Shown: positions 1-6,699 of the stretch, piece by piece
How positions within the stretch are numbered: position 1 is the first letter of the stretch
How the letters are laid out: each line of letters opens with the position of its first letter
Source: Bacillota bacterium
GTDB lineage: Bacteria > Bacillota > Clostridia > Lachnospirales > Lachnospiraceae
Length of the DNA stretch: 10,232 nucleotides
Direction of reading: 5' to 3'
Assembly: GCA_023411225.1 (NCBI GenBank)
Contig: JAEYPA010000055.1
Location: 1-10,232 of the forward strand
Made by a program: the position numbers and the translations under genes
Notes under the pieces: model-generated
Seen by the model: only the letters and a program-made list of their open reading frames with translations
Database searches by the model: none
Told to the model about the DNA's origin: nothing

Positions 1-36
1 TGTTTTTTATTTACGTAACTGGCAGGTCACGTTTTT

Positions 37-65
37 ATTATACATATTAGGAGTTTTTTTGTCTG
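37..65 (-). promoter_or_regulatory. Candidate leftward promoter at the window edge
   Basis: On the minus strand CAGACA (60-65) and a perfect TATAAT (37-42) are exactly 17 bp apart. This would drive a gene starting left of the window on the same strand as all the others. Nothing in the remaining 36 bp proves that such a gene exists. Confidence 0.35.
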
Positions 66-89
66 AATACATCGCTAAAGCTCCTATAG

Positions 90-114
90 AACCACGCGAC
101 TATCGCGTGGTTTT
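90..114 (+). terminator. Second perfect hairpin, possible plus-strand terminator
   Basis: A 9-bp perfect stem, AACCACGCG / CGCGTGGTT (90-98 and 104-112), with loop ACTAT. It is unusually GC-rich for this region. On the plus strand it runs into TTTTC, a weak T-tract; on the minus strand it has none. It could end a convergent gene to the left of the window, back up the ltaS-like terminator, or be a leader structure. Confidence 0.4.
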
Positions 115-122
115 CATCATAC

Positions 123-156
123 AAAAAACATAGAGTAGCTGAGATGCTACTCTATG
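123..156 (-). terminator. Intrinsic terminator of the LtaS-family gene
   Basis: On the minus strand a perfect 11-bp stem, CATAGAGTAGC / GCTACTCTATG (146-156 and 129-139), with a 6-nt loop is followed by six T (123-128). It begins 8 bp after the TAA stop. On the plus strand the stem is followed by AATTTTTA, so it may also stop transcripts from the left. Confidence 0.93.
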
Positions 157-164
157 AATTTTTA

Positions 165-2072
165 TTAATTCAATTCATCTTCTGGCGACATTGGTTTACT
201 TGTTTCATCACTGCCCTCAATCACAATATCCTTGTTATGACTAAACATATTTGCCATCAAATCATTATCCAATATATAAGTAGACGTTTGTTTCACTTTC
301 AAGGCACGCTCATAATCATTTCTGAATAACTCTATGTCCTGTTTTTCTCCACTATTGATATTCCAGGCTCGACTACCTTCAAAAAGCTTCTCCCTCGAAA
401 TTTCAAACATTATATTATCTTTAATAAAGGAACCTTCAAACAAATATACAGTAAATGCCACAAATCCTGAGTTTGAGTTAACTAAATCCCGCCCTAGCAC
501 ATACGGCTGGGGAATCTTAATATCAAAGAGATTTGCTATAGTCGGCAGAAAATCAATCTGTCCACCAGTAGTTGAAATAGTATCAGTCACACCGCTGTTT
601 GGAATATGAATAATTAATGGAACTTTAAACATTTCATCATAGTCATAACTCTTTCCAATAAAATTAGATACGGTTTTATAATTCTCATTCATATTACAAT
701 TTAGTCCATGATGATCTCCATACATAGCAATTACCGTATTATCATACAGCCCTTCTTCTTTTAATTGCTGAATAAATTGCCCAATGGCTGCATCTGTATA
801 TGCTACCGTCTCTAGGTAGCTACCGAAGGCAGTACCCTTATCTTGCTCCAATAAATCAATGATTTCCAATTCCTCTGGTAAAATGTATGGATGATGATTA
901 GTTAATGTTATTATAAAAGAGAAGAATGGATTTTTTTGTTTTTTCAGTATATCTATTGTCTGTCTAAACATAGATTTGTCGCTAATACCCAATCCTATAA
1001 TCTCATCACTATTTAAATCTTCCTGGCTGTAAAATTCCTGAAATCCTTGATATGGATAGGCATTTTCCCTATTCCAGAAGGTGCCTTCATATCCATGGAT
1101 CGCCATGGTTGTATATCCTAGATTTCTCATCAGCCATGGAAGCCCATTATACGTGTTGGTGGTATATAGACTATAACATTCACGGTCAATTACGGGGTAT
1201 AAACTATTTAGTGTGGTAAATTCTGCATCTACTGTATTGCCTTTTCCTATATTAGAATAAAAATTATTAAAATAAATAGTATCCTTTCTCAATAACTCAT
1301 TGATATTTGGTGTTAATTCCTGTCCATTATAGGTAGCTCCCACAACAAAATTCTGAAGAGACTCCATTTGAATGACAATTAAATTCTTTCCTTTGCATAT
1401 TCCTTGGTAACTATCTGCTTTAGGCGTTTCTTTTACCTCATCCACCTCATCTAACACTTCTTTTTTCGTTACTGACTTATTGCTCAAGCTGTTAGCCACA
1501 CTATAATAGGCATCGTTGAGGTGATTGCTAAAGAATTCAATCGAGTTAAATTTGCGAATCAGCTTAACATCCATAGGATTAATTGATGCCACTACTAAGG
1601 CTAAAATTAAGCCCCATCTGCATCTATTTACTACTTTTCTCGTAATATGAAGTTGTTCTGCCCAGTCCTTTGCATGTCTGCAAAACAAATAGAATGTCGC
1701 AGGTACCTCAAACAGTAAAATAAAACTGGCTGGTATCAATGTGGCTATAAAACTATTAGGAACTTTTGCCACATTAGAAGCCTGCCACAACTGTTTGACA
1801 GATACAGTTTGATTATAATAATTAAAATACATGGAATCTGCAAACATTAAGATTGAGAATCCTACATACAGTATAAAAAAAGCAACTTTTTTATATTTGA
1901 ATTTGCTTGTGCCGAACTCAAAAAAAATTAATAACAAAATCAGTATGCTTCCCAAAGTTACTAAGCTTCCTAGTAAGTTCACATTAATTAAGCTGTAATA
2001 GGTAAATAGCTTTATACACATTAGCACAATTAACATCCATGGTGATGTAATAAAGCTTTTCACTTTTGCCAT
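165..2072 (-). CDS. ltaS: LtaS-family phosphoglycerol transferase (lipoteichoic acid synthase-like)
   Basis: 635 residues, the usual LtaS size. Five membrane segments (about 11-30, 33-53, 62-80, 107-131 and 151-167) anchor a large outer-face sulfatase-fold domain (about 228-610). Family enzymes move glycerol phosphate from phosphatidylglycerol onto a growing lipoteichoic acid chain or its primer. Active-site counterparts to S. aureus LtaS are visible: metal ligands Glu237 in QMESLQ, the nucleophile Thr280 in GKGNTVDAEF (277-285), and Asp453-His454 in MYGDHHGL; substrate residues His326 and, in FWNREN, Trp333 and Arg335, plus His393 in TNHHPY. The position matching Ser480 is Asn458, a possible difference. 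The linker at 195-225 is Lys/Glu rich. No signal-peptidase AXA site is obvious after the fifth helix, although LtaS is often cleaved there. The gene is flanked by terminators, so it is probably monocistronic. It could be a main synthase or a primase paralog, or make a related glycerol-phosphate polymer; the sequence alone cannot decide. Confidence 0.92.
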   Translation of the reverse strand: MAKVKSFITSPWMLIVLMCIKLFTYYSLINVNLLGSLVTLGSILILLLIFFEFGTSKFKYKKVAFFILYVGFSILMFADSMYFNYYNQTVSVKQLWQASNVAKVPNSFIATLIPASFILLFEVPATFYLFCRHAKDWAEQLHITRKVVNRCRWGLILALVVASINPMDVKLIRKFNSIEFFSNHLNDAYYSVANSLSNKSVTKKEVLDEVDEVKETPKADSYQGICKGKNLIVIQMESLQNFVVGATYNGQELTPNINELLRKDTIYFNNFYSNIGKGNTVDAEFTTLNSLYPVIDRECYSLYTTNTYNGLPWLMRNLGYTTMAIHGYEGTFWNRENAYPYQGFQEFYSQEDLNSDEIIGLGISDKSMFRQTIDILKKQKNPFFSFIITLTNHHPYILPEELEIIDLLEQDKGTAFGSYLETVAYTDAAIGQFIQQLKEEGLYDNTVIAMYGDHHGLNCNMNENYKTVSNFIGKSYDYDEMFKVPLIIHIPNSGVTDTISTTGGQIDFLPTIANLFDIKIPQPYVLGRDLVNSNSGFVAFTVYLFEGSFIKDNIMFEISREKLFEGSRAWNINSGEKQDIELFRNDYERALKVKQTSTYILDNDLMANMFSHNKDIVIEGSDETSKPMSPEDELN

Positions 2073-2078
2073 TCTATA

Positions 2079-2086
2079 CCCCCCTT
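2079..2086 (-). promoter_or_regulatory. Unusual ribosome binding site with six G of the LtaS-family gene
   Basis: AAGGGGGG lies 6 nt before the ATG at 2072, where AAGGAGG would be expected. It is the only run of six G on this strand that I noticed around a start site in an otherwise AT-rich window. Confidence 0.6.
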
Positions 2087-2112
2087 ATCTGCCGCTTTCA
2101 ATGACATTCTTT

Positions 2113-2157
2113 ATGCTACAACTTTTTTACTGTTTATTCAATACTTTCCATGTATTG
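2113..2157 (-). promoter_or_regulatory. Candidate promoter and operator-like repeat of the LtaS-family gene
   Basis: On the minus strand TTGAAT (2136-2141) and TAGCAT (2113-2118) are 17 bp apart, about 40 bp upstream of the start codon. A perfect inverted repeat, CAATAC-N7-GTATTG (2139-2157), overlaps the -35 element and would be well placed for a repressor. The promoter match is moderate (four of six in each element). Because a terminator lies just upstream, some promoter must exist in this 140-bp stretch. Confidence 0.3.
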
Positions 2158-2215
2158 TTAAGAAAACCTTAGGATTTAGTTTGTGGAAGTCAGTTACATG
2201 ATTTAAGTAATAATC

Positions 2216-2261
2216 AAAAGAGAGTTGTTCTATCACCATAAACTTGGCTACAGAACAACTC
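2216..2261 (-). terminator. Hairpin terminator after the NfeD-SPFH pair
   Basis: On the minus strand a 10-bp perfect stem (GAGTTGTTCT / AGAACAACTC, at 2252-2261 and 2222-2231) encloses a 20-nt region that can pair further (GCCA with TGGT). It is followed by TCTTTT. It starts 8 bp after the SPFH stop. The T-tract is short. On the plus strand the stem is followed by CCCCTTTT, so weak two-way action is possible. Confidence 0.7.
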
Positions 2262-2269
2262 CCCTTTTA

Positions 2270-3208
2270 TTATACTAAAGGTTTCTCTTCGTTTGCTACT
2301 TCAGTGATTGATTTCACTAATCCAGCAATTCCCTGAATCTCAGATGGAATAAAAATCTTTGTAGCTTTTCCATCTGCTGCTTTAGCAAATGCTTCTAAGC
2401 TCTTAATTTGAAGAACAGAAGCACTTGGACTAGAATCATTTAAGAAACGTATACCATCTGCATTAGCTTTTTGTACAGCTAGAATAGCCTCAGCCTGTCC
2501 TTCGGCTTCACGAATAGTGGCTTCTTTCTTAGCTTCTGCACGAAGAATTGCCGCTTCCTTCTCCGCCTCAGCTTCCAGAATTGCAGATTCTTTCTTACCT
2601 TCTGCTACAAGGATTGTAGATTTTTTTTCGCCTTCTGCACGAAGAATTGCTTCTCTTCGTTCACGTTCTGCCTTCATCTGTTTCTCCATAGCATCCTGAA
2701 TAGCTGCTGGAGGAATAATATTCTTTAGCTCAACACGGTTAACCTTAATTCCCCATGGATCTGTAGCAACATCAAGAGATACACGCATCTTTGTGTTAAT
2801 AATCTCTCTAGAGGTTAAAGTCTCATCCAATTCCAGATCACCAATTATATTACGAAGCGTTGTTGCAGTTAAGTTTTCTATTGCCATAATTGGATTTTCT
2901 ACACCATACGCGTATAGTTTAGGATCTGTTATTTGAAAGAATACAACTGTATCAATTCTCATGGTTACATTATCCTTGGTGATAACCGGCTGTGGTGCAA
3001 AGTCTACAACTTGCTCCTTTAACAATACTCGTTTAGCCACCTTATCCACAAAAGGCCACTTCATATGAATACCGACACCCCAAGTTGCCTGATATCCTCC
3101 TAACCGTTCAACAATATAAGCATGAGCCTGTGGTACAACCTTGATGCATGTAGCAAAAATAAGCAATATTAATACCACTACACCAATCAATACATACATG
3201 CTGTCCAT
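2270..3208 (-). CDS. SPFH/stomatin/prohibitin-family membrane scaffold protein (QmcA-like)
   Basis: 312 residues. A single N-terminal membrane segment (about 5-25) precedes the SPFH domain (about 24-175), which starts KVVPQAHAYIVERLGGY and includes VDFAPQPVITKDNVTMRID (68-86), NPIMAIENLTATTLRNIIGD (105-124) and WGIKVNRVELKNIIPP (152-167), all typical of the stomatin/QmcA branch. From residue 180 to 245 there are six back-to-back 11-residue repeats (for example AEGKKESAILE, AEAEKEAAILR), a hendecad coiled coil as seen in cage-forming SPFH oligomers. The C-terminal part (about 250-312) is Ala/Ser rich and may form the cap. Such proteins organise membrane microdomains and often restrain proteases; the substrate here is unknown. 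It is the partner of the NfeD protein encoded 20 bp upstream, and the two are followed by a terminator. The call as a stomatin relative is firm; a specific name (qmcA, floT) would be over-precise. Confidence 0.93.
   Translation of the reverse strand: MDSMYVLIGVVVLILLIFATCIKVVPQAHAYIVERLGGYQATWGVGIHMKWPFVDKVAKRVLLKEQVVDFAPQPVITKDNVTMRIDTVVFFQITDPKLYAYGVENPIMAIENLTATTLRNIIGDLELDETLTSREIINTKMRVSLDVATDPWGIKVNRVELKNIIPPAAIQDAMEKQMKAERERREAILRAEGEKKSTILVAEGKKESAILEAEAEKEAAILRAEAKKEATIREAEGQAEAILAVQKANADGIRFLNDSSPSASVLQIKSLEAFAKAADGKATKIFIPSEIQGIAGLVKSITEVANEEKPLV
2474..2671 (-). repeat. Six tandem 33-bp units coding hendecad repeats in the SPFH gene
   Basis: Six in-frame 11-codon units encode AERERREAILR, AEGEKKSTILV, AEGKKESAILE, AEAEKEAAILR, AEAKKEATIRE and AEGQAEAILAV. 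The DNA of neighbouring units is similar but not identical, so the repeat is kept mainly at the protein level. Confidence 0.85.
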
Positions 3209-3216
3209 TTGAAATA

Positions 3217-3223
3217 CCTCCTT
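3217..3223 (-). promoter_or_regulatory. Consensus ribosome binding site of the SPFH gene
   Basis: AAGGAGG, 8 nt from the ATG at 3208, a full match to the anti-Shine-Dalgarno sequence. It lies in the short gap right after the NfeD stop codon and predicts strong translation relative to the upstream gene. Confidence 0.8.
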
Positions 3224-3228
3224 ATATA

Positions 3229-3687
3229 CTATTCTGTTGCTTTTTCTTGATTCTCTGGAACCTGTTCTTCTACAATAGCTTTTACTCCAGTAATTCGAAC
3301 TATTCTGACAATAGCATCTTTAGGAATCACTCTGTTATCTGTAGCTCTTGCTGTCCACTCAAGTCCATTAATCATGACTGTCCCCGTATTATTCAGATTA
3401 TCAATGCTTTCTGTCACCTTCACTCTATTTCCAATCAAGCTTTCGCTATTAGTAGGAACACGTTTCGCATTAAAATACTTCACAGCCACGGGTCTAGTAA
3501 ACACTAGCAAAACAACGGAAAGAACAAAGAACAGAGCAATCTGCACCCATATATCAAATCCTAATAACGCTGCTATAAGAGCAAACAGAGCGCCCCCTGC
3601 AAACCAGATTGTTGTGAGTCCCAATGTTGCTATCTCAATTAGGATAAAAAGAATCAATAGAATAAGCCAGGCCATTGATTCATTCAT
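3229..3687 (-). CDS. Short-form NfeD-family membrane protein
   Basis: 152 residues from the preferred ATG. Three hydrophobic segments come first (about 6-24, 27-43 and 46-64), then VPTNSESLIGNRVKV and a soluble C-terminal domain (about 80-140) with alternating hydrophobic strands (GTVMINGLEWTARA) that matches the small OB-like fold of NfeD proteins. The N-terminal serine protease domain of long NfeD proteins is absent, so this is the short, non-protease form. Such proteins are nearly always encoded beside a stomatin or flotillin partner and are thought to interact with it in membrane microdomains (compare YuaF-FloT in Bacillus and YbbK-QmcA in E. coli). Here the partner starts 20 bp downstream, fitting that rule. 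The C-terminal tail PENQEKATE is charged and probably disordered. Its precise role is not known. Confidence 0.88.
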   Translation of the reverse strand: MNESMAWLILLILFILIEIATLGLTTIWFAGGALFALIAALLGFDIWVQIALFFVLSVVLLVFTRPVAVKYFNAKRVPTNSESLIGNRVKVTESIDNLNNTGTVMINGLEWTARATDNRVIPKDAIVRIVRITGVKAIVEEQVPENQEKATE

Positions 3688-3695
3688 TATACCCA

Positions 3696-3701
3696 CTCCT
3701 T
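3696..3701 (-). promoter_or_regulatory. Ribosome binding site that decides the NfeD start
   Basis: AAGGAG on the minus strand, with 8 nt between its last G and the ATG at 3687. The in-frame GTG at 3694-3696 overlaps this site and so cannot use it, which argues for the ATG. Confidence 0.75.
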
Positions 3702-3725
3702 TCCATAGGGATTATTAACTTTAAT

Positions 3726-3763
3726 CTATCTACAATCTTACATTATAATGGTAGATAGTTCAA
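3726..3763 (-). promoter_or_regulatory. Candidate promoter with flanking inverted repeat upstream of the NfeD gene
   Basis: On the minus strand TTGAAC (3758-3763) and TAAGAT (3735-3740) are separated by 17 bp, about 40 bp upstream of the NfeD start. A perfect TATAAT (3742-3747) lies between them, inside the 10-bp palindrome CATTATAATG (3741-3750), but has no good -35 partner. An 8-bp perfect inverted repeat, CTATCTAC (3726-3733) and GTAGATAG (3751-3758), brackets the -10 region and could be an operator. A second inverted repeat, TAACAT / ATGTTA around CTCCC (3766-3782), lies just upstream. Confidence 0.3.
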
Positions 3764-3798
3764 GCTAACATCTCCCATGTTAATGGATTTTTAATAAA

Positions 3799-4581
3799 TT
3801 ATAATCGTCTTTGTCTTGCCACTTCAAACATAAGGATAGACGCAGCAATTGCAGCATTTAATGACTCTACCTGTCCCGACATCGGGATTTTTATTAAATA
3901 ATCTGCAAGCTGCGAGGTCTCATCTGTCAAACCATTTGCTTCATTACCAATCAAAAATCCACATGGCCTAGTATAATTAAAGGATTCATAATATTTCGTA
4001 CCTTGTAAATGAGCTGCATACAGGCTGATTCCTCTATCTTTCACTTTGTTAACAGCATCCGTAAAATTCTCCACATAACAAAATGGGACACGGAAAATAG
4101 ATCCCATAGTGGAACGAATTACCTTAGGATTAAAGATATCTGCAGACTCCTTACTTAATATCACTCCAGTAGCCCCAGCACCTTCTGCAGAACGAATAAT
4201 TGTTCCAAGGTTACCTGGGTCTCTAAGATTCTCCAACATAACTATATGTCCCATTTGACTGGTAAGAATGTCTTCTAAGGAATACTTCGGCATCTTAACA
4301 ATAGCTAGGATTCCTTGAGGTGTGACGGTATCTGACATTTCTAAGAACAATTTATCACTAACCACCTCATAGGATAAGGTCTGAAGCACTTTTCCATGTT
4401 GTTTTAGAAGCTCTTCTTCTTTGGATTCCGACACATAAACCTCTTGAATTCCAAATCGCAGTGCCTCTTCTACCATCTTAAAGCCTTCCACCAAAAACAT
4501 TCCAGCTTCCGCCCTTGTTTTTACTTTCCTCTTCAGTTGTATTACCTGTTTAATCTTGTTATTACTGCTACTGGTTATCAT
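3799..4581 (-). CDS. TrmH/SpoU-family RNA 2'-O-ribose methyltransferase
   Basis: 260 residues. It shows the three SPOUT motifs of the SpoU class: motif 1 ENLRDPGNLGTIIRSAEGAG (117-136) with the conserved Asn124 and Arg130; motif 2 GFLIGNEANGL (208-218); and motif 3 KIPMSGQVESLNAAIAASIL (231-250), which forms the trefoil knot that binds S-adenosylmethionine. The N-terminal segment (about 1-95) is the L30e-like RNA substrate-binding domain, with FLVEGFKMVEEAL (29-41) typical of this group. It therefore methylates a ribose 2'-OH in RNA, most likely 23S rRNA. It resembles Bacillus YsgA (RlmP-like) more than tRNA-specific TrmH, which lacks this N-terminal domain, but the exact nucleotide cannot be assigned. 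The ribosome site AGGAAG lies just before the ATG. No terminator is visible after the stop, so transcripts may run into the nfeD pair. Confidence 0.92.
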   Translation of the reverse strand: MITSSSNNKIKQVIQLKRKVKTRAEAGMFLVEGFKMVEEALRFGIQEVYVSESKEEELLKQHGKVLQTLSYEVVSDKLFLEMSDTVTPQGILAIVKMPKYSLEDILTSQMGHIVMLENLRDPGNLGTIIRSAEGAGATGVILSKESADIFNPKVIRSTMGSIFRVPFCYVENFTDAVNKVKDRGISLYAAHLQGTKYYESFNYTRPCGFLIGNEANGLTDETSQLADYLIKIPMSGQVESLNAAIAASILMFEVARQRRL

Positions 4582-4594
4582 ATATACTTCCTTG

Positions 4595-5260
4595 TTACTC
4601 TTGATTATTCATAGCTGCTAGTTTATTTAATACCTCATTTACGCCAATTACGATAAGAATTTCTTCACAGCTTAACTTTTGATCTGGGTCAGGATTGATG
4701 TCTATATTCTCACCTCTCCTTACACCAATTACATTAATTCTATATTTAGCCCGAAGATTCAATTCCTTTATACTATAGCCATCCCAGCTTGGAGGGACAT
4801 CCAGTTCCATCATACTGGTAGTGGATGATAGTTCAATGGCATTAAACATATTACCCATCATTAGGTTGTGAGCAATACGGATTCCTGTTTCCTTCTCAGG
4901 AAATATCACCTTATCCGCCCCAACTTTTCGTAACACCTTAGCATGAATCTCAGTCTGCGCCTTAGCCAGAACAAATGGGATTCCCAGCTCTTTGGCCAGA
5001 ATGGTAACCATGACACTGGCCTCCAGGTTCTCTCCAATTGCCACAATGGCACCATCAAAGTTACCAATTCCAAGACTTTCAATAGACTCTGAGTCACACA
5101 CATCGGCTTTTACCGCACAGGTGACAATGTCTGCTACCTCTTGAATCTTATCTTCATCATTATCTACTACTAACACTTCACAACCACCTTCTGCTAATGT
5201 GGTTGCAATGCTTTTCCCAAATCTCCCTAAACCAAATACAACAAATTCCTTCTTCTCCAT
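4595..5260 (-). CDS. ktrA: Potassium uptake regulator KtrA (TrkA-type RCK protein)
   Basis: 221 residues, the length of Bacillus KtrA. It is a soluble protein that forms an octameric ring on the cytoplasmic face of KtrB and gates it in response to ATP or ADP. The N-terminal RCK domain (about 5-120) begins FGLGRFGKS with the Rossmann glycines G10, G12 and G15, followed by the acidic VVDND (31-35) at the end of the second strand that holds the ribose. It continues with IVAIGENLEAS (72-82) and FPEKETG (120-126). The C-terminal RCK_C domain (about 137-215) is the part that in many KtrA/KtrC proteins binds cyclic di-AMP and inhibits uptake; whether this one does cannot be told by eye. The ribosome site AGAGGG lies 7 nt before the ATG. 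It is spaced 13 bp from ktrB and 13 bp from the methyltransferase gene, consistent with one operon. Confidence 0.95.
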   Translation of the reverse strand: MEKKEFVVFGLGRFGKSIATTLAEGGCEVLVVDNDEDKIQEVADIVTCAVKADVCDSESIESLGIGNFDGAIVAIGENLEASVMVTILAKELGIPFVLAKAQTEIHAKVLRKVGADKVIFPEKETGIRIAHNLMMGNMFNAIELSSTTSMMELDVPPSWDGYSIKELNLRAKYRINVIGVRRGENIDINPDPDQKLSCEEILIVIGVNEVLNKLAAMNNQE

Positions 5261-5273
5261 ATTATTACCCTCT

Positions 5274-6695
5274 CTATCCTACCATAATCTTATCCGTAGG
5301 CAATTTTCTACTATTGGTCTTCTCTCGCTTCCTAGAATTGAACGCCAAAGCCAATGTAATAGGCCCAATACGTCCAAGATACATGGTTATGATAATTACA
5401 ATCTTTCCAATATCCGTCAGTTCCGTAGTAACGCCTCTGGTTAAACCAACTGTACCAATTGCAGATGCGGTTTCATATAAAAGATCTAGGAACCTTGCAC
5501 TTTCTGTAATGGTTAGAATAAAAGTACTTGTTACAAGTACCATAAAACTCAAGCCAAACACTGTCATACTCTTTTTAATAAAACTGTCTGTAACCTGTCT
5601 GTTAAAAAGCTCTACATCCTGCTTGTTACGAATATTGGTCCATATAGCCATAAATAGTACCGCAGCTGTCACAGTCTTAATACCACCTGCAGTACCGGAT
5701 GGAGATCCTCCAATAAACATCAGAATAATGCTGACAAAAGATGTAGATTCGTGCATCTCAATCTGGGGTATGGTAAAGAAACCTGCTGTTCTTGTAGTAA
5801 CGGATTGAAATAAGGAAGCCATAACCTTATTACCAAACGACATATTTCCAATAGTTCCTTTATTGTTATATTCCAGTAATAATATTAGTAGACCGCCTCC
5901 AAATATAAGGATTAATGTCATTGTAAGGACTACCTTAGTATGTAGTTCCATCTTTCGTATTAATTTTTTCCCTTTTACCTTTTCATTAAACCTTCTCTTA
6001 AAGGTATGAATTATGTCCCACCAAACAGGATATCCAATACCACCTGATACTATAAGCACCATAGTAACAATATTAATCAGTGGCGAAAATTGATATGGCA
6101 TCAGACTATTTTCTCCAATTAAATCAATTCCTGCATTACAAAAAGCAGATACGGATGTAAAAATAGATATGCCAATACCTTCAGGTAGTCCATAATCCGG
6201 GATAAATCGAAACATAAAAAGTACTGCACCTGCTGCTTCCACTATCAAAGTGCCCTTAATAACCTTCTTAGTTAGCTTTACCAACCCTTGAAGAGTATCC
6301 AGGTTATAAGCATCCTGGATTAAAAGGCGGTCTTTTAGCGTAATTCTTTTTCTTAAAATTAGCAAAATGGAGGTAGTAAACGTTACAACGCCTAATCCTC
6401 CAAATTGTATCAAGACAAGAATGACGATTTTTCCAAACAGGCTCCAGTGAGTAGCCGTAGTTACAGTTGTTAACCCTGTAACGCAGATGGAAGTCGTTGA
6501 GGTAAATAAGGCATCAATAAAGTTGGTACTTTGTCCATTCGCCGCAGAGATTGGTAAGGTAAGAAGTAACCCTCCAATCAGTATAGCGGTCATAAATCCA
6601 TAGGCTATCATTTGTGTTGTAGTAAAACTTCTTCTGTGGAAAATGTGCTTTAACTTAGTCCTAAAACTATCACTAGAATCTTCAAAATCATTCAT
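5274..6695 (-). CDS. ktrB: Potassium uptake channel subunit KtrB (Trk/Ktr/HKT family)
   Basis: 473 residues, slightly longer than Bacillus KtrB because of a charged N-terminal tail of about 25 residues. The protein forms the K+ conducting dimer in the cytoplasmic membrane. All four pore-loop repeats are visible with their selectivity-filter glycines: CVTGLTT (G74), CNAGIDL (G189), TRTAGFF (G305) and GTVGLTRG (G417). The flexible gating loop of the third repeat, GGSPSGTAGGIKT (329-341), is also present, as is the conserved GRIGPIT (441-447). Having glycine in all four filters is the K+-selective or K+/Na+ coupled pattern. Overall similarity by eye is closer to KtrB than to E. coli TrkH, though pipelines may call it trkH. 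The ribosome site AGAGGA lies inside the end of prfA, 8 nt from the ATG, so expression is probably tied to prfA. Its regulator KtrA follows 13 bp later. Confidence 0.95.
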   Translation of the reverse strand: MNDFEDSSDSFRTKLKHIFHRRSFTTTQMIAYGFMTAILIGGLLLTLPISAANGQSTNFIDALFTSTTSICVTGLTTVTTATHWSLFGKIVILVLIQFGGLGVVTFTTSILLILRKRITLKDRLLIQDAYNLDTLQGLVKLTKKVIKGTLIVEAAGAVLFMFRFIPDYGLPEGIGISIFTSVSAFCNAGIDLIGENSLMPYQFSPLINIVTMVLIVSGGIGYPVWWDIIHTFKRRFNEKVKGKKLIRKMELHTKVVLTMTLILIFGGGLLILLLEYNNKGTIGNMSFGNKVMASLFQSVTTRTAGFFTIPQIEMHESTSFVSIILMFIGGSPSGTAGGIKTVTAAVLFMAIWTNIRNKQDVELFNRQVTDSFIKKSMTVFGLSFMVLVTSTFILTITESARFLDLLYETASAIGTVGLTRGVTTELTDIGKIVIIITMYLGRIGPITLALAFNSRKREKTNSRKLPTDKIMVG

Positions 6696-6699
6696 TTAC

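Noticed and set aside
2517..2699. A Ser/Ala-rich plus-strand open frame
   Set aside because: It is the reverse reading of the Glu/Ala/Lys coiled-coil repeats of the SPFH gene and owes its pattern to them.
3374..3718. A 114-codon open frame on the plus strand
   Set aside because: It is antisense to the NfeD gene; the minus-strand product has clear membrane segments, a ribosome site and its usual SPFH partner.
5197..5808. A 203-codon open frame on the plus strand
   Set aside because: It lies opposite ktrB and the start of ktrA, whose protein families are certain. Its translation shows no domain, and it has no promoter or neighbour on that strand.
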